Part shown: positions 8,699 to 18,544 of the stretch, piece after piece
Numbering within the stretch: position 1 is the stretch's first letter
Layout of the letters: each line of letters begins with the position of its first letter
Source of the DNA: Halomonas litopenaei
Lineage (GTDB): Bacteria > Pseudomonadota > Gammaproteobacteria > Pseudomonadales > Halomonadaceae
Direction: 5' to 3'
DNA length: 64,000 nucleotides
Assembly: GCF_003045775.1 (NCBI RefSeq)
Contig: NZ_PXNS01000001.1
Span: 434,001-498,000 of the forward strand
Notes under the pieces: generated by a model
Database searches by the model: none
What the model was told of the DNA's origin: nothing
The model's input: only the letters and a program-made list of their open reading frames with translations
Translations under genes and position numbers: made by a program

Positions 8699-10711
8699 GT
8701 GACCGCCTATCCCCAGCTCTTCACTCCCTTGCGCCTGGGCCATCTGAGCCTGCCCAATCGTGTGCTGATGGGCTCCATGCATACCAACCTGGAAGAAGCA
8801 CCGCGCGGCTTCGAGCGTCTGGCCGCCTTCTACGCCGAGCGCGCCCGCGAGGGAGTGGCGCTGATTGTGACCGGCGGCATCGCCCCCAACGCCGAAGGCG
8901 CCGTCTTCCAGGGGGCCTCGCAGTTGACCAGCGAGGACCAGCTCGAGGGACACCGTCAGGTCGTCGAGGCGGTGCACGCCGAGGGCGGACGCATCTGCAT
9001 GCAGATCCTGCACGCTGGGCGCTACGCCTATTCGCCGGAGCTGGTGGCGCCGTCGGCGATCCAGGCGCCGATCAATCCCTTCGTGCCGCGTGAGCTTACT
9101 GACGAGGATGTGGAGCGGCAGATCGACGACTACGTGCGCTGCGCGCGCCTGGCCCAGCAGGCCGGCTACGATGGCGTCGAGATCATGGGGTCCGAGGGCT
9201 ACCTGATCAACCAGTTCATCTGTCGGCGCACCAATCAGCGCCAGGATCGCTGGGGCGGCGACTTCGACAATCGCTGCCGCTTTGCGCTGGAGATTTTGCG
9301 CCGGGTACGCGCGGCGGTGGGGGATCGCTTTCTGCTGATCTACCGGCTGTCGATGATCGACCTGGTGGAGGACGGCAGCACCCATGACGAGGTCATCGCC
9401 CTGGGGCGGGCGGTGGAAGCCGCCGGTGCCGACGTGATCAACACCGGCATCGGCTGGCACGAGGCCAGGGTGCCGACCATCGTCACCAGTGTGCCGCGGG
9501 CGGCCTTTACCGAGGTGTCCCGGCGCATGCGTCAGGCGGTGACGATTCCGCTGATCACCACCAACCGCATCAACATGCCCGAGGTGGCCGAACGGGTGCT
9601 CGCCGAGGGCCACGCCGACATGGTCTCCATGGCCCGGCCTCTGCTGGCCGACCCCGCCTGGGTGGCCAAGGCTCGTGGCGACAGAGCAGACGAGATCAAC
9701 ACCTGCATCGCCTGCAACCAGGCCTGCCTCGACCACACCTTCCAGGGCAAGCTGACCTCGTGCCTGGTCAACCCTCGCGCCTGTCATGAGACCGAGCTGT
9801 CGCTGGAGGCGGCCGCCACGCCGCAGACGGTGGCGGTGGTAGGGGGCGGTCCTGCCGGACTCGCTACCGCCGTCAGTGCCGCAGAGCGGGGCCACAGGGT
9901 CACCCTGTTCGAGCGCCAGGCCAGTCTGGGTGGGCAGTTCAACTTTGCCCGTCGGATACCTGGCAAGGAGGAGTTCGACGAGACGCTGCGCTACTTCCGG
10001 GTCATGCTCGACAAGACCGGTGTCGACGTCAGGCTGTCCTGTGAAGCAACGGTGGCTGATCTTGAGGGCTTTGATCACGTGGTGCTGGCCACCGGCGTCC
10101 GTCCCCGCCAGCTTCAGTTGCCCGGTGCCGATCATGCCAGTGTGCTGAGCTACGCAGAGGCAATCGAGTCACCCGGGCGGGTCGGGCGGCGGGTCGCCAT
10201 CATCGGCGCCGGCGGTATCGGCTTTGACGTGGCGGAGTTACTGACCCACGTCGCCCCGGGTGACGACCCCCTGGCCGAGTGGTGTGACGAGTGGGGCGTG
10301 GATCTCGCAGTGAGCGCGCCGGGAGGGCTCAAGCCCGCACAGCGTCCCGAGTCACCGCGGGAGGTCTTTCTGCTGCAGCGCAAGAGCTCCAAGCCCGGCA
10401 AGGGGCTCGGCACTACCTCTGGCTGGGTGCATCGGGCCTCGCTGCGCCATCGGGGAGTCCAGGCGATACCCGGCTGCGAGTATCAGCGTATCGACGACCA
10501 GGGCCTGCATCTGAGCGTTGACGGCGAGGAGCGCACCCTGGCCGTGGACAGTGTGGTGGTGTGTGCCGGGCAGGAGTCGGTGCGTGAGCTGGTAGCGCCA
10601 CTTGAGGCCGCCGGCGTTCGGGTGTCGATCATCGGTGGGGCGGACAAGGCAGCGGAGCTGGACGCCAAGCGCGCCATCGATCAGGGCGTGCGTCTGGCGG
10701 CGTCGCTATAG
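8699..10711 (+). CDS. fadH: 2,4-dienoyl-CoA reductase (NADPH)
   Basis: This 670-residue protein matches the E. coli FadH length and layout: an N-terminal FMN TIM barrel of the old yellow enzyme family (RVLMGSMHTNLEE near residue 20), a 4Fe-4S Cys cluster (CIACNQAC with two later Cys, about 340-360), and an FAD/NADPH domain with GGGPAGLA near 382 and a second GAGGIG. It reduces 2,4-dienoyl-CoA in beta-oxidation of unsaturated fatty acids. GTG at 8699 has a GAAGGA ribosome site; the frame is open far upstream through a tRNA gene, which must be excluded. It is a single-gene unit. Confidence 0.95.
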   Translation: MTAYPQLFTPLRLGHLSLPNRVLMGSMHTNLEEAPRGFERLAAFYAERAREGVALIVTGGIAPNAEGAVFQGASQLTSEDQLEGHRQVVEAVHAEGGRICMQILHAGRYAYSPELVAPSAIQAPINPFVPRELTDEDVERQIDDYVRCARLAQQAGYDGVEIMGSEGYLINQFICRRTNQRQDRWGGDFDNRCRFALEILRRVRAAVGDRFLLIYRLSMIDLVEDGSTHDEVIALGRAVEAAGADVINTGIGWHEARVPTIVTSVPRAAFTEVSRRMRQAVTIPLITTNRINMPEVAERVLAEGHADMVSMARPLLADPAWVAKARGDRADEINTCIACNQACLDHTFQGKLTSCLVNPRACHETELSLEAAATPQTVAVVGGGPAGLATAVSAAERGHRVTLFERQASLGGQFNFARRIPGKEEFDETLRYFRVMLDKTGVDVRLSCEATVADLEGFDHVVLATGVRPRQLQLPGADHASVLSYAEAIESPGRVGRRVAIIGAGGIGFDVAELLTHVAPGDDPLAEWCDEWGVDLAVSAPGGLKPAQRPESPREVFLLQRKSSKPGKGLGTTSGWVHRASLRHRGVQAIPGCEYQRIDDQGLHLSVDGEERTLAVDSVVVCAGQESVRELVAPLEAAGVRVSIIGGADKAAELDAKRAIDQGVRLAASL

Positions 10712-11048
10712 GATTGTCGACAATAAAATATGCAGATTCGGTAATCCTCAGGAGGTGCGCTGTCGTGCCTCATGAGGACCGGGCAGGTGGCGCCCGGCGC
10801 CGGCTTTCCGGCCGTCGGCTACCTCGGCTTTGGTGCCTCTTGACCCTCTTAGGTCGAATTACGTCTGGACAATGAAACGCTTCTGCTGGCATGAGTTCTT
10901 ATAGGTAAGGACGTTCAGCGTTGAAGATCCGAGCATCGTCATTGGCTAATGCTGTTCTACGCTGAGAGTACCCCCTCGACAAGGGCGATGGCAGGCAAGG
11001 GTGGGTGACGTCGTCCAGATCGAGTCCCGGGCATCACAGGAGGCATCG
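10712..11048. other. Intergenic region between fadH and prkA
   Basis: This 337-bp gap has no convincing gene. It holds a short GC-rich hairpin (GCCGG-CTTT-CCGGC, near 10799-10812) without a T-tract, palindromes TTGTCGACAA and CCTCATGAGG, and the prkA ribosome site AGGAGG at 11038-11043. The prkA promoter must lie here. I could not assign a clear sigma70 or sigma54 element. Confidence 0.5.
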
Positions 11049-12971
11049 ATGAGCATCTTCGACCATGTGCAGAACCGCTTCGCTCGCGTCCAGCAGGAAG
11101 AAATGTCCCTGCAGGAATATCTGGAACTCTGCCGTCAAGACCCTTCCGTCTACGCCAGTGCGCCAGAGCGCATGCTGGAGGCCATCGGTGAACCGGAGGT
11201 GATCGACACCGCCAAGGACCCGAGGCTGGCGCGGATCTTTTCCAACAAGGTGATACGCCGCTACCCGGCGTTCAGTGAATTCCATGGCATGGAGGAGGCC
11301 ATCGAGCAGATCGTGGCCTACTTCCGCCACGCCGCTCAGGGCCTGGAAGAGAAAAAGCAGATTCTCTACCTGCTGGGGCCGGTGGGGGGCGGCAAGTCGT
11401 CGTTGGCCGAGCGGCTCAAGCTGTTGATGGAAAAAGTGCCGTTCTACGCCATCAAGGGTTCTCCGGTGCACGAGTCCCCGCTTGGCCTGTTCTCGCCCGA
11501 AGAAGACGGCGAGCTGCTCGAGAAGGAGTACGGCATTCCCGGTCGCCACCTGCGCAGCGTGATGTCGCCCTGGGCAGCCAAGCGACTCAAGGAGTCCGGT
11601 GGTGACATCTCCCAGTTCCGGGTGGTGCGGCTGTATCCCTCACGTCTCAATCAGATCGCCATCTCCAAGACCGAGCCTGGCGACGAGAACAACCAGGACA
11701 TCTCCTCGCTGGTGGGCAAGGTGGACATCCGCCAGCTCGAGCTTTATTCCCAGGATGACCCGGACGCCTACAGCTTCTCCGGTGGCCTGTGTCGGGCCAA
11801 CCAGGGTCTGATGGAGTTCGTCGAGATGTTCAAGGCGCCGATCAAGGTGCTGCATCCGCTGCTGACCGCCACCCAGGAAGGCAACTACAACCCCACCGAG
11901 GGCATGGGCGCGATACCCTTCGATGGCGTCGTGCTGGCCCACTCCAACGAGAGCGAGTGGCAGGCGTTCCGCAACAATCGCAACAACGAGGCCTTCCTCG
12001 ACCGGGTCTACATCGTCAAGGTGCCTTACTGCCTGCGGGTCTCCGAAGAGATCAACATCTACAAGAAGCTGCTCGAGCACTCCTCGCTCAACCAGGCTCC
12101 CTGCGCGCCGGATACCCTGCGCATGCTGGCCCAGTTCTCGGTGCTGTCGCGGCTCAAGGAGCCGGAGAACTCAAGCGTCTACTCCAAGATGCGGGTCTAT
12201 GACGGCGAGAACCTGAAGGACACCGATCCCAAGGCCAAGTCGATCCAGGAGTATCGCGACAGCGCCGGGGTGGACGAGGGCATGGACGGGTTGTCCACAC
12301 GCTTCGCCTTCAAGATCCTGTCGAAGGTATTCAACTTCGACAACCATGAGGTGGCGGCCAATCCGGTGCACCTGCTGTATGTGCTGGAGCAGCGTCTGGA
12401 GCAGGAGCAGTTGCCCAAGGAAACCTTCGAGCGTTACCTGCGCTACATCAAGGAGTACCTGGCGCCGCGCTACGTCGACTTCATCGGCAAGGAGATCCAG
12501 ACCGCCTACCTGGAGTCCTACTCCGAGTACGGTCAGAACATCTTCGACCGCTACGTCACCTACGCCGACTTCTGGATCCAGGATCAGGAGTACCGGGATC
12601 CCGAGACCGGCGAGCTGTTTGATCGCCAGTCGCTCAATGACGAGCTGGAAAAGATCGAGAAGCCGGCGGGCATCTCCAATCCCAAGGACTTCCGCCACGA
12701 GGTGGTCAACTTCGTGCTCAGGGCGCGTGCCCAGAACAACGGCATGAATCCGGGCTGGCAGTCCTACGAGAAGCTGCGTGGTGTGATCGAGCACAAGATG
12801 TTCGCCAACACCGAGGAGCTGCTGCCGGTGATTTCCTTCAACGCCAAGGCATCCTCTGCCGACATCAAGAAACACGAGGACTTCGTGGCGCGGATGAAGG
12901 ATCGAGGCTACACCGAGAAGCAGGTGCGCCTGCTGTCGGAGTGGTACCTGAGGGTGCGCAAGTCGCAGTAG
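11049..12971 (+). CDS. prkA: PrkA family serine protein kinase (YeaG)
   Basis: This 640-residue protein carries an AAA-type P-loop, GPVGGGKSS near residues 109-117, followed by the C-terminal kinase-like region of the PrkA family; E. coli YeaG has 644 residues. ATG at 11049 is chosen because AGGAGG sits six bases upstream, while an upstream in-frame start lacks one. PrkA/YeaG responds to nitrogen starvation and general stress in enterobacteria. It is followed by yeaH and spoVR on the same strand, the conserved three-gene module. Confidence 0.96.
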   Translation: MSIFDHVQNRFARVQQEEMSLQEYLELCRQDPSVYASAPERMLEAIGEPEVIDTAKDPRLARIFSNKVIRRYPAFSEFHGMEEAIEQIVAYFRHAAQGLEEKKQILYLLGPVGGGKSSLAERLKLLMEKVPFYAIKGSPVHESPLGLFSPEEDGELLEKEYGIPGRHLRSVMSPWAAKRLKESGGDISQFRVVRLYPSRLNQIAISKTEPGDENNQDISSLVGKVDIRQLELYSQDDPDAYSFSGGLCRANQGLMEFVEMFKAPIKVLHPLLTATQEGNYNPTEGMGAIPFDGVVLAHSNESEWQAFRNNRNNEAFLDRVYIVKVPYCLRVSEEINIYKKLLEHSSLNQAPCAPDTLRMLAQFSVLSRLKEPENSSVYSKMRVYDGENLKDTDPKAKSIQEYRDSAGVDEGMDGLSTRFAFKILSKVFNFDNHEVAANPVHLLYVLEQRLEQEQLPKETFERYLRYIKEYLAPRYVDFIGKEIQTAYLESYSEYGQNIFDRYVTYADFWIQDQEYRDPETGELFDRQSLNDELEKIEKPAGISNPKDFRHEVVNFVLRARAQNNGMNPGWQSYEKLRGVIEHKMFANTEELLPVISFNAKASSADIKKHEDFVARMKDRGYTEKQVRLLSEWYLRVRKSQ

Positions 12972-13034
12972 CCGTGAAGGCACCGGGAGCGTCCCGGTGC
13001 CTGCCACCCTTGTCGACTGCGCCCAGGAGGTCCC

Positions 13035-14321
13035 ATGACCTACTTCATCGATCGCCGAGCCAACGCCAAGAACAAGAGCGCGGTCAACCGCCAGCGCTTT
13101 CTTGACCGTTATCGGACCCATATCAAGCGCTCCGTGGAGGAGGCGGTGAATCGCCGTTCCATCACCGACATGGAGCGCGGCGAGAAGGTCTCGATCCCGA
13201 GCCGTGATATCTCCGAGCCGGTATTCCAGCACGGCAGCGGGGGGCGTCGCTCCATCGTCGCGCCGGGCAATCGCGAATTTCAGGAAGGGGATCGCCTGCG
13301 CCGTCCGGACGGTGGCGGCGGTGGTGGCGATGGCAGCGGCGAAGGCGGCGCTTCCAATCAGGGTGAGGGCATGGACGAGTTCGCCTTCACCCTGACGCGG
13401 GAGGAATTTCTCGAGTTTGTCTTCGACGGCCTGGAGTTGCCCCACCTGGAGCGCAAGCCGCTGGTCGACGTCGAGGAGGTGCGGCCGGTGCGCGCCGGGG
13501 TGTCCCGGGACGGGGTGCCGGCGAGGATCAACATCGTGCGCTCCATGCGCGAGGCCCAGGCCCGACGTATCGCCATGCGGGCGCCCATTCGTCGGGCCCT
13601 GCGCGAGGCTCAGGAGGCACTGGAGGTCGAGGAGCGCAAGGATCCGGTGCTCCGAAACCCCGCTCGCATACAGGAGCTCAAGGACGAGATCGAGCGCCTG
13701 GAGCGGCGCCTGGAGGCGGTGCCCTTCATCGACACCTACGATCTTCGCTACAACCACCTGATCAACCAGCCCCAGCCATCGAGCAAGGCGGTGATGTTCT
13801 GCGTGATGGACGTCTCCGGGTCGATGACCCAGGCCCACAAGGACATCGCCAAGCGCTTCTTCCTGCTGCTGTACCTGTTTCTCGAGCGCAGCTACGAGCG
13901 GGTCGAGCTGGTCTTTGTCAGGCATCATACCGCCGCCAAGGAGGTCGACGAGGAGGAGTTCTTCTACTCCAGGGAGACCGGCGGCACCATCGTCTCCAGC
14001 GCCTTGACCCTGGTCGACGAGATCATCGACAAGCGCTACCCGCCGGGTCAGTGGAATCTGTACGTGGCCCAGGCCTCGGATGGCGACAACTGGGACGATG
14101 ATTCGGTGAACTGTCGCGAGCTCCTGACCAAGTCACTGATGGGGCGCCTGCAGTACTTCACCTACGTGGAGATCACGCCCCACGCCCACCAGGCCCTGTG
14201 GGAAGAGTACGAGCGGGTGGAGGCGGCCTATCCTGACCGTTTCGCCATGCGTCAGATCGTCGAGCCGGGGGATATCTATCCGGTGTTCCGTGCCTTGTTC
14301 AAGCGTCGCGCCGAGAGTTGA
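13035..14321 (+). CDS. yeaH: YeaH/YhbH family protein (DUF444)
   Basis: This 428-residue protein has the DUF444 layout: a basic N-terminus ([19 protein letters not shown]), a Gly-rich linker near residues 95-110, and a C-terminal von Willebrand A-like domain with the MIDAS-type motif DVSGSMTQ near 260. It partners PrkA in a conserved stress module; its biochemical role is not established. AGGAGG precedes the ATG. It lies 63 bp after prkA and 100 bp before spoVR. Confidence 0.95.
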   Translation: MTYFIDRRANAKNKSAVNRQRFLDRYRTHIKRSVEEAVNRRSITDMERGEKVSIPSRDISEPVFQHGSGGRRSIVAPGNREFQEGDRLRRPDGGGGGGDGSGEGGASNQGEGMDEFAFTLTREEFLEFVFDGLELPHLERKPLVDVEEVRPVRAGVSRDGVPARINIVRSMREAQARRIAMRAPIRRALREAQEALEVEERKDPVLRNPARIQELKDEIERLERRLEAVPFIDTYDLRYNHLINQPQPSSKAVMFCVMDVSGSMTQAHKDIAKRFFLLLYLFLERSYERVELVFVRHHTAAKEVDEEEFFYSRETGGTIVSSALTLVDEIIDKRYPPGQWNLYVAQASDGDNWDDDSVNCRELLTKSLMGRLQYFTYVEITPHAHQALWEEYERVEAAYPDRFAMRQIVEPGDIYPVFRALFKRRAES

Positions 14322-14421
14322 CCCCTCGGTCGACTCGACAGCCGACCGGGGCCTTGCGGCCCCTGAACAAGCGCTACGCAACTCCGGGCGATGATAGAGC
14401 CCCGGAGAGGAGGGGAGCTCC

Positions 14422-15987
14422 ATGACCACCTTGACCAAGCGCCACGCCAAGCCCATCGCCACCGGCTCCGACTGGAGCTTTGACGATCTCACCGAGTTCG
14501 AGGCCGAGATCGCGCGACTGGCAGACGAGTACCGGCTCGATACCTACCCCAACCAGATCGAGATCATCACCACCGAGCAGATGATGGACGCCTACGCCAG
14601 CGTCGGTATGCCAGTGGGCTATCACCACTGGTCCTTCGGCAAGCAGTTTCTGGCGGTGGAGCAGGCCTATCGGCGTGGTCAGATGGGGCTGGCCTACGAA
14701 CTGGTGATCAATTCAGATCCCTGCATCGCCTACCTGATGGAAGAGAACACCCTGATGATGCAGGTGCTGGTCATGGCGCACGCCTGCTATGGCCACAACT
14801 CCTTCTTCAAGGGCAACTATCTGTTTCGGACCTGGACCGACGCCTCCTCGATCGTCGACTACCTGGTGTTCGCCCGCAAGTACATCAGCCAGTGCGAAGA
14901 GCGCCACGGTGTCCAGGCGGTGGAGCAGCTGCTCGACGCCTGTCACGCCCTGCAGAATTATGGCGTCGACCGCTACAAGCGTCCGTCCCCGGTATCTCCC
15001 GAGGAGGAGGCTCGCCGTCAGCAGGAACGCGAAGACTACCTGCAGACCCAGGTCAACACCCTGTGGCGCACCATTCCGACCGGTGATGTGGGCAGCATCG
15101 CCGAGCCCATGGCGTCCGAGGACGATCCGCTGGGGCTGCGAGGTGGCGGGCGTTATCCGCCGGAGCCCCAGGAAAACCTGCTGTACTTCATCGAGAAGAA
15201 CGCTCCGCTGCTGGCGCCCTGGCAACGCGAGGTGGTGCGTATCGTGCGCAAGCTGGCCCAGTACTTCTACCCCCAGCGCCAGACCCAGGTGATGAACGAG
15301 GGCTGGGCGACCTTCTGGCACTACACCCTGATGAATCGTTTGTTCGACGAGGGCGCGGTGGACGAGGGGCTGATCCTCGAGTTCCTGCAGTCGCATACCG
15401 CCGTGGTCAGTCAGCCGGCCTTCGATAGCCCCTACTACAACGGCATCAACCCCTACGCCCTGGGGTTCGCCATCTTCACCGACCTTAAGCGTATCTGCGA
15501 GGCGCCCAATGACGAGGACCGCGAGTGGTTCCCCGACATCGCCGGCAGTGACTGGCGCGAGACGTTGAACTTTGCCATGCGCAACTTCAAGGACGAGTCC
15601 TTCATCCAGCAGTTTCTCTCGCCCAAGGTGATTCGCGATCTGAAGCTGTTCCAGATCGTCGACGATGATCAGGAGGAGACCCTGGAAGTCGGCGCCATCC
15701 ACGATGAGCGAGGCTACCGGCGGGTGCGCGAGGCGCTGTCCACGCAGTATGCGCTGTCGCTGCGTGAGCCCAATATTCAGGTCTACGAGGCGGATATCCG
15801 TGGTGATCGTTCGCTGACGCTGCGCCACGTGCAGGATCAGCGGCGACCGCTGGCACGCAGTGTCTATCCGGTGATCCGTCATCTGCATCAACTGTGGGGC
15901 TTTCCGGTCAAGTTGGAGTCCTGGGACGGCGACGAGGTGGTGCGTCGCTATCAGTGGCCGCTGCCGGACAGCGAAGAAGGCGCTTGA
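14422..15987 (+). CDS. spoVR: SpoVR family protein (YcgB)
   Basis: This 521-residue protein matches the SpoVR/YcgB family over its length, with the conserved segments MPVGYHHWSFGKQF near residue 60, MAHACYGHNSFFK near 120 and MNEGWATFWHY near 291. The family is named from Bacillus spore cortex formation but is widespread in non-sporulating proteobacteria, nearly always beside prkA and yeaH. GAGGAGGGGAG precedes the ATG. A strong hairpin follows the stop. Confidence 0.95.
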   Translation: MTTLTKRHAKPIATGSDWSFDDLTEFEAEIARLADEYRLDTYPNQIEIITTEQMMDAYASVGMPVGYHHWSFGKQFLAVEQAYRRGQMGLAYELVINSDPCIAYLMEENTLMMQVLVMAHACYGHNSFFKGNYLFRTWTDASSIVDYLVFARKYISQCEERHGVQAVEQLLDACHALQNYGVDRYKRPSPVSPEEEARRQQEREDYLQTQVNTLWRTIPTGDVGSIAEPMASEDDPLGLRGGGRYPPEPQENLLYFIEKNAPLLAPWQREVVRIVRKLAQYFYPQRQTQVMNEGWATFWHYTLMNRLFDEGAVDEGLILEFLQSHTAVVSQPAFDSPYYNGINPYALGFAIFTDLKRICEAPNDEDREWFPDIAGSDWRETLNFAMRNFKDESFIQQFLSPKVIRDLKLFQIVDDDQEETLEVGAIHDERGYRRVREALSTQYALSLREPNIQVYEADIRGDRSLTLRHVQDQRRPLARSVYPVIRHLHQLWGFPVKLESWDGDEVVRRYQWPLPDSEEGA

Positions 15988-16006
15988 GACTCGGCAATAG
16001 CGGCAG

Positions 16007-16045
16007 ACGACAACACCCCGGGCCATCGGCCCGGGGTGTTGTCGT
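16007..16045. terminator. Bidirectional hairpin between spoVR and the HiPIP gene
   Basis: An 18-bp perfect stem with an ATC loop (arms 16007-16024 and 16028-16045) lies between convergent genes. T-tracts are weak on both sides, so it probably works as a shared terminator by stem strength. Confidence 0.75.
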
Positions 16046-16114
16046 TCTGGTGTGGCTCAGGGGCGCGCTCTTTTCAGCCTACCCCTGGTGAATCCGACGC
16101 TGGTCAGCCAGACG

Positions 16115-16429
16115 TCAGGGCTTGGCGGTCCAGGACTGGCACCACCCGCCCGGCTCCACGCTGTTCTGTGGGAACAGCTGGCAGCCTTCGGTCTCGGCGT
16201 TGAAGAACATGCAGTTGGCGCAGGTCTCTCCCTCTTCGTAGGCGGCGTTGCCACTGGCGTCGCTGGCGTTCTCGACGTAGCCGAGCGCCTTGGCCTGGGC
16301 GTTGTCGGTATCCAGGCGCGGCAGGCTCTGGGCCAGGGCGGTGCGGGACAGTACGCCAGCGCCCAGAGGCAGGGCGGCGATGCCCAGCAGACTGTGGCGC
16401 AGGAAGTCACGGCGGCTGTGCTTGGCCAT
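16115..16429 (-). CDS. High-potential iron-sulfur protein (HiPIP), Tat-exported
   Basis: This 104-residue precursor has a Tat signal (SRRDFL at residues 5-10, hydrophobic stretch, cleavage around ALA-QS) and a C-terminal HiPIP domain with four Cys (CANCMFF, GCQLFP, GGWCQSW). HiPIPs carry a 4Fe-4S cluster and shuttle electrons in the periplasm, here plausibly to a terminal oxidase. GAGGAG precedes the ATG. It is a single minus-strand gene. Confidence 0.94.
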   Translation of the reverse strand: MAKHSRRDFLRHSLLGIAALPLGAGVLSRTALAQSLPRLDTDNAQAKALGYVENASDASGNAAYEEGETCANCMFFNAETEGCQLFPQNSVEPGGWCQSWTAKP

Positions 16430-16775
16430 GGTGGGGCTCCTCGTTGTGGCTCGATCGATGGTGATCGAAGTCGATAGTCGAACGGTCTTGGTTGGGTCCG
16501 TTTCTGCTGGACCGATGTTATCGAGTGTGCCCGGTGAGCCTGGGCGACCTCGTGCGCTCTAGGCGGCGCTGAACATTCAGATTAGCTAAGCCTTTGAGTC
16601 TTGGCGAATCCTCGCTACTCCGCTGCGGCAATCCGCCACGCAGGTGGTGCCTGTCGGGTGGTGCTGCCCGTGCCGCGCCGGCGCTGATATACTGCGCCGC
16701 GAGCACACCACATCTTGCCGTCTGTGCCGTGGGCTTGGTTGGCCTGGCGAAGACGGACATCGAAGGAGGGCGACC
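16430..16775. other. Intergenic region between the HiPIP gene and the AsnC-domain gene
   Basis: This 346-bp divergent gap holds both promoters. For the rightward gene an extended -10 (TG at 16685-16686, TATACT at 16688-16693) is visible, with a weak -35. On the HiPIP side there are repeated CGAT-rich words (about 16450-16485). No gene is seen. Confidence 0.5.
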
Positions 16776-17051
16776 ATGCAGAATGCAGTGATCCTGATCA
16801 ATGCCGAAAAGGGCCAGGTCAAGGCGGTGGCGGAGCGCCTCGCCGAGGTCGACGGCATCAGCGAGGTGTACTCCACCTGCGGTCGCTACGACCTGGTGGC
16901 GATCGCGCGCACCCGTGATTTCGAGAGCCTGGCCGAACTCGTCACCGGGCGCCTGAACGCGGTGGAAGGGATCGCCGACACCGAGACCCTCAACGCCATG
17001 CAGGTGCACTCCCGTCACGACCTGGAGACCATGTTCTCGCTGGGGTGGTAG
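16776..17051 (+). CDS. Stand-alone Lrp/AsnC ligand-binding (RAM) domain protein
   Basis: This 91-residue protein has the alpha-beta ferredoxin-like RAM fold of Lrp/AsnC regulators (V-I-L-I-N start, VYSTCGRYDLVAIAR in the middle, GIADTETLNAMQVH near the end) but no helix-turn-helix. ATG at 16776 has a strong GAAGGAGGG site. Such stand-alone RAM proteins bind small ligands or modulate full-length Lrp-type regulators; the ligand is unknown. Confidence 0.9.
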   Translation: MQNAVILINAEKGQVKAVAERLAEVDGISEVYSTCGRYDLVAIARTRDFESLAELVTGRLNAVEGIADTETLNAMQVHSRHDLETMFSLGW

Positions 17052-17166
17052 CAAGATCGCGTCGGCGGCCCGGTGACTGCGCCGGGCCGGCGCAACGCCG
17101 CTCGTTCGACGCGCCGGCGACCAGCACCTCTTCGCCATCTCGTGACTCTTTGCATCAAGGAAGCGT

Positions 17167-18039
17167 GTGGACCTTTCACTCGATCGCCTGATACCCCGCC
17201 CCCGAAACCTCCTTGTCTCGCTGGTGCTGGTCGCCGCGGGTGCCTTTCTGTGGCACAGCACAGAGCAGGGCTACCGTGATCGCATGAGCTGGATGGGGGT
17301 AACCGAGTGGGCCGAGCCCGGCGTCTTGTCCTTCACCCGCGTCATGCGTAACGATGGCTATCTGCTGGGATGGTCGGATGTCCGCGTCGGTGCGCTGTGG
17401 GTCAGCTATGAGCTACGCCAGAGCGGGGATCGGCAGATCGGGCCACGCCCCGGTTTTCGCCAGGACTGGCGCACGCTGTGGCCTGTCAGCACCACGAGCT
17501 ACTCGGGCAGTGGTTACGACCGCGGCCACCTGGCCCCGAACTACGCCATGGCCAAGGTGTGGGGAGAAGACGCCCAGGACGACAGCTTTCTGATGAGCAA
17601 CATGATGCCGCAGAAGCCCGCGCTCAATCGGCAGCTGTGGCAGCGCCTGGAGGAGGTGGTGATGGACCACTTCCTGCCGCGCTTCGGCCGGCTGCAGGTG
17701 ATCACCGGCCCGATCTACGCCGAGACACGAATCACCGATCTCGAGATCGATCGTCTACTCGATCGCGTCGGCTTCGTCGAGGTGCCGGTGGCGTTCTACA
17801 AGATCGTGGTGGTGCCGGGCGATACGCCGCTGGCGGTGGCGTTTATTATGCCCCAGGACGTGCGTGGCGACGAGTCGCTCAAGCAGTTTCTGTTCAGCAT
17901 CGACGAGGTAGAAGCGCAAACCGGGCTGAATTTCCTGCCGCGGCTGGCGGCGAGCCAGGAAGCCGACTGGGAGTCGGTCGCGGGGGTCGGCGACTGGGCA
18001 TTGTCCCAGGTGGCCGAGTTGCCCTCTCGATTCGACTAG
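17167..18039 (+). CDS. Exported DNA/RNA non-specific endonuclease
   Basis: This 290-residue protein begins with a signal or anchor helix (about residues 14-30) followed by a beta-beta-alpha metal nuclease domain. The catalytic DRGH motif is in GYDRGHLAP near residue 118, and the metal-ligand Asn lies in KPALNRQLW near 156. Family members (Serratia nuclease, NucA) cleave DNA and RNA with Mg2+. Start is GTG at 17167, with an overlapping GTG two bases earlier in another frame. It probably acts in the periplasm or outside the cell, for nucleic-acid scavenging. Confidence 0.9.
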   Translation: MDLSLDRLIPRPRNLLVSLVLVAAGAFLWHSTEQGYRDRMSWMGVTEWAEPGVLSFTRVMRNDGYLLGWSDVRVGALWVSYELRQSGDRQIGPRPGFRQDWRTLWPVSTTSYSGSGYDRGHLAPNYAMAKVWGEDAQDDSFLMSNMMPQKPALNRQLWQRLEEVVMDHFLPRFGRLQVITGPIYAETRITDLEIDRLLDRVGFVEVPVAFYKIVVVPGDTPLAVAFIMPQDVRGDESLKQFLFSIDEVEAQTGLNFLPRLAASQEADWESVAGVGDWALSQVAELPSRFD

Positions 18040-18176
18040 GTAGAGAGTTCGCGGGTGCCGGAAAGACGGCGGAGCTGGCTGTTGCTGTTCTGCTGCGTCA
18101 GGAGGGGGCGCAGAGGGATAGTGCAAGAGGAAGGTGAGGTAGAGGGGTATCCGGGAGCGGTGCAGATTTCAGGCAC

Positions 18177-18203
18177 AAAAAAACCGCGACGAGGCGCGGG
18201 TTC
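18177..18203 (-). terminator. Rho-independent terminator of the tRNA-Leu cluster
   Basis: On the minus strand the stem CGCG-G pairs around a CCTCGT loop (arms 18184-18188 and 18195-18199) and is followed by seven T. It lies 38 bp beyond the last tRNA-Leu. Confidence 0.85.
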
Positions 18204-18240
18204 TTGTTGATCCGATGTGGATCCGTTGTCTGCATGACGA

Positions 18241-18327
18241 TGGTGCCCAGGAGAGGACTTGAACCTCCACGTCCATAAGGACACTAGCACCTGAAGCTAG
18301 CGCGTCTACCAATTCCGCCACCTGGGC
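18241..18327 (-). tRNA. tRNA-Leu (anticodon CAG), copy 1
   Basis: This 87-nt tRNA with a long variable arm and encoded CCA has acceptor arms GCCCAGG/CCTGGGC and anticodon CAG in the loop CTTCAGG. On the transcript it is the last of four. Confidence 0.97.
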
Positions 18328-18392
18328 ATGTCATGCGATTCTCTTGTCAATCTTGCATCAGTCTGTCGTGTTCGTCGACCCTGACGAGTCGA

Positions 18393-18479
18393 TGGTGCCC
18401 AGGAGAGGACTTGAACCTCCACGTCCATAAGGACACTAGCACCTGAAGCTAGCGCGTCTACCAATTCCGCCACCTGGGC
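18393..18479 (-). tRNA. tRNA-Leu (anticodon CAG), copy 2
   Basis: Same sequence as copy 1, with a perfectly paired acceptor stem GCCCAGG/CCTGGGC. The spacer between copies 1 and 2 has the same length (65 bp) as the others but a different sequence. Confidence 0.97.
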
Positions 18480-18544
18480 GAACACGTGCTGCTTGACTGA
18501 CAAAGAGCGTGACGACTTGCATCGTCGTGATCCCGAAGGATCGT

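Noticed and set aside
10712-11048. Possible sigma54 promoter for prkA (TGGCATGAGTTCTTAT)
   Set aside because: The -12 GC element is missing at the required spacing, so the match is not convincing.
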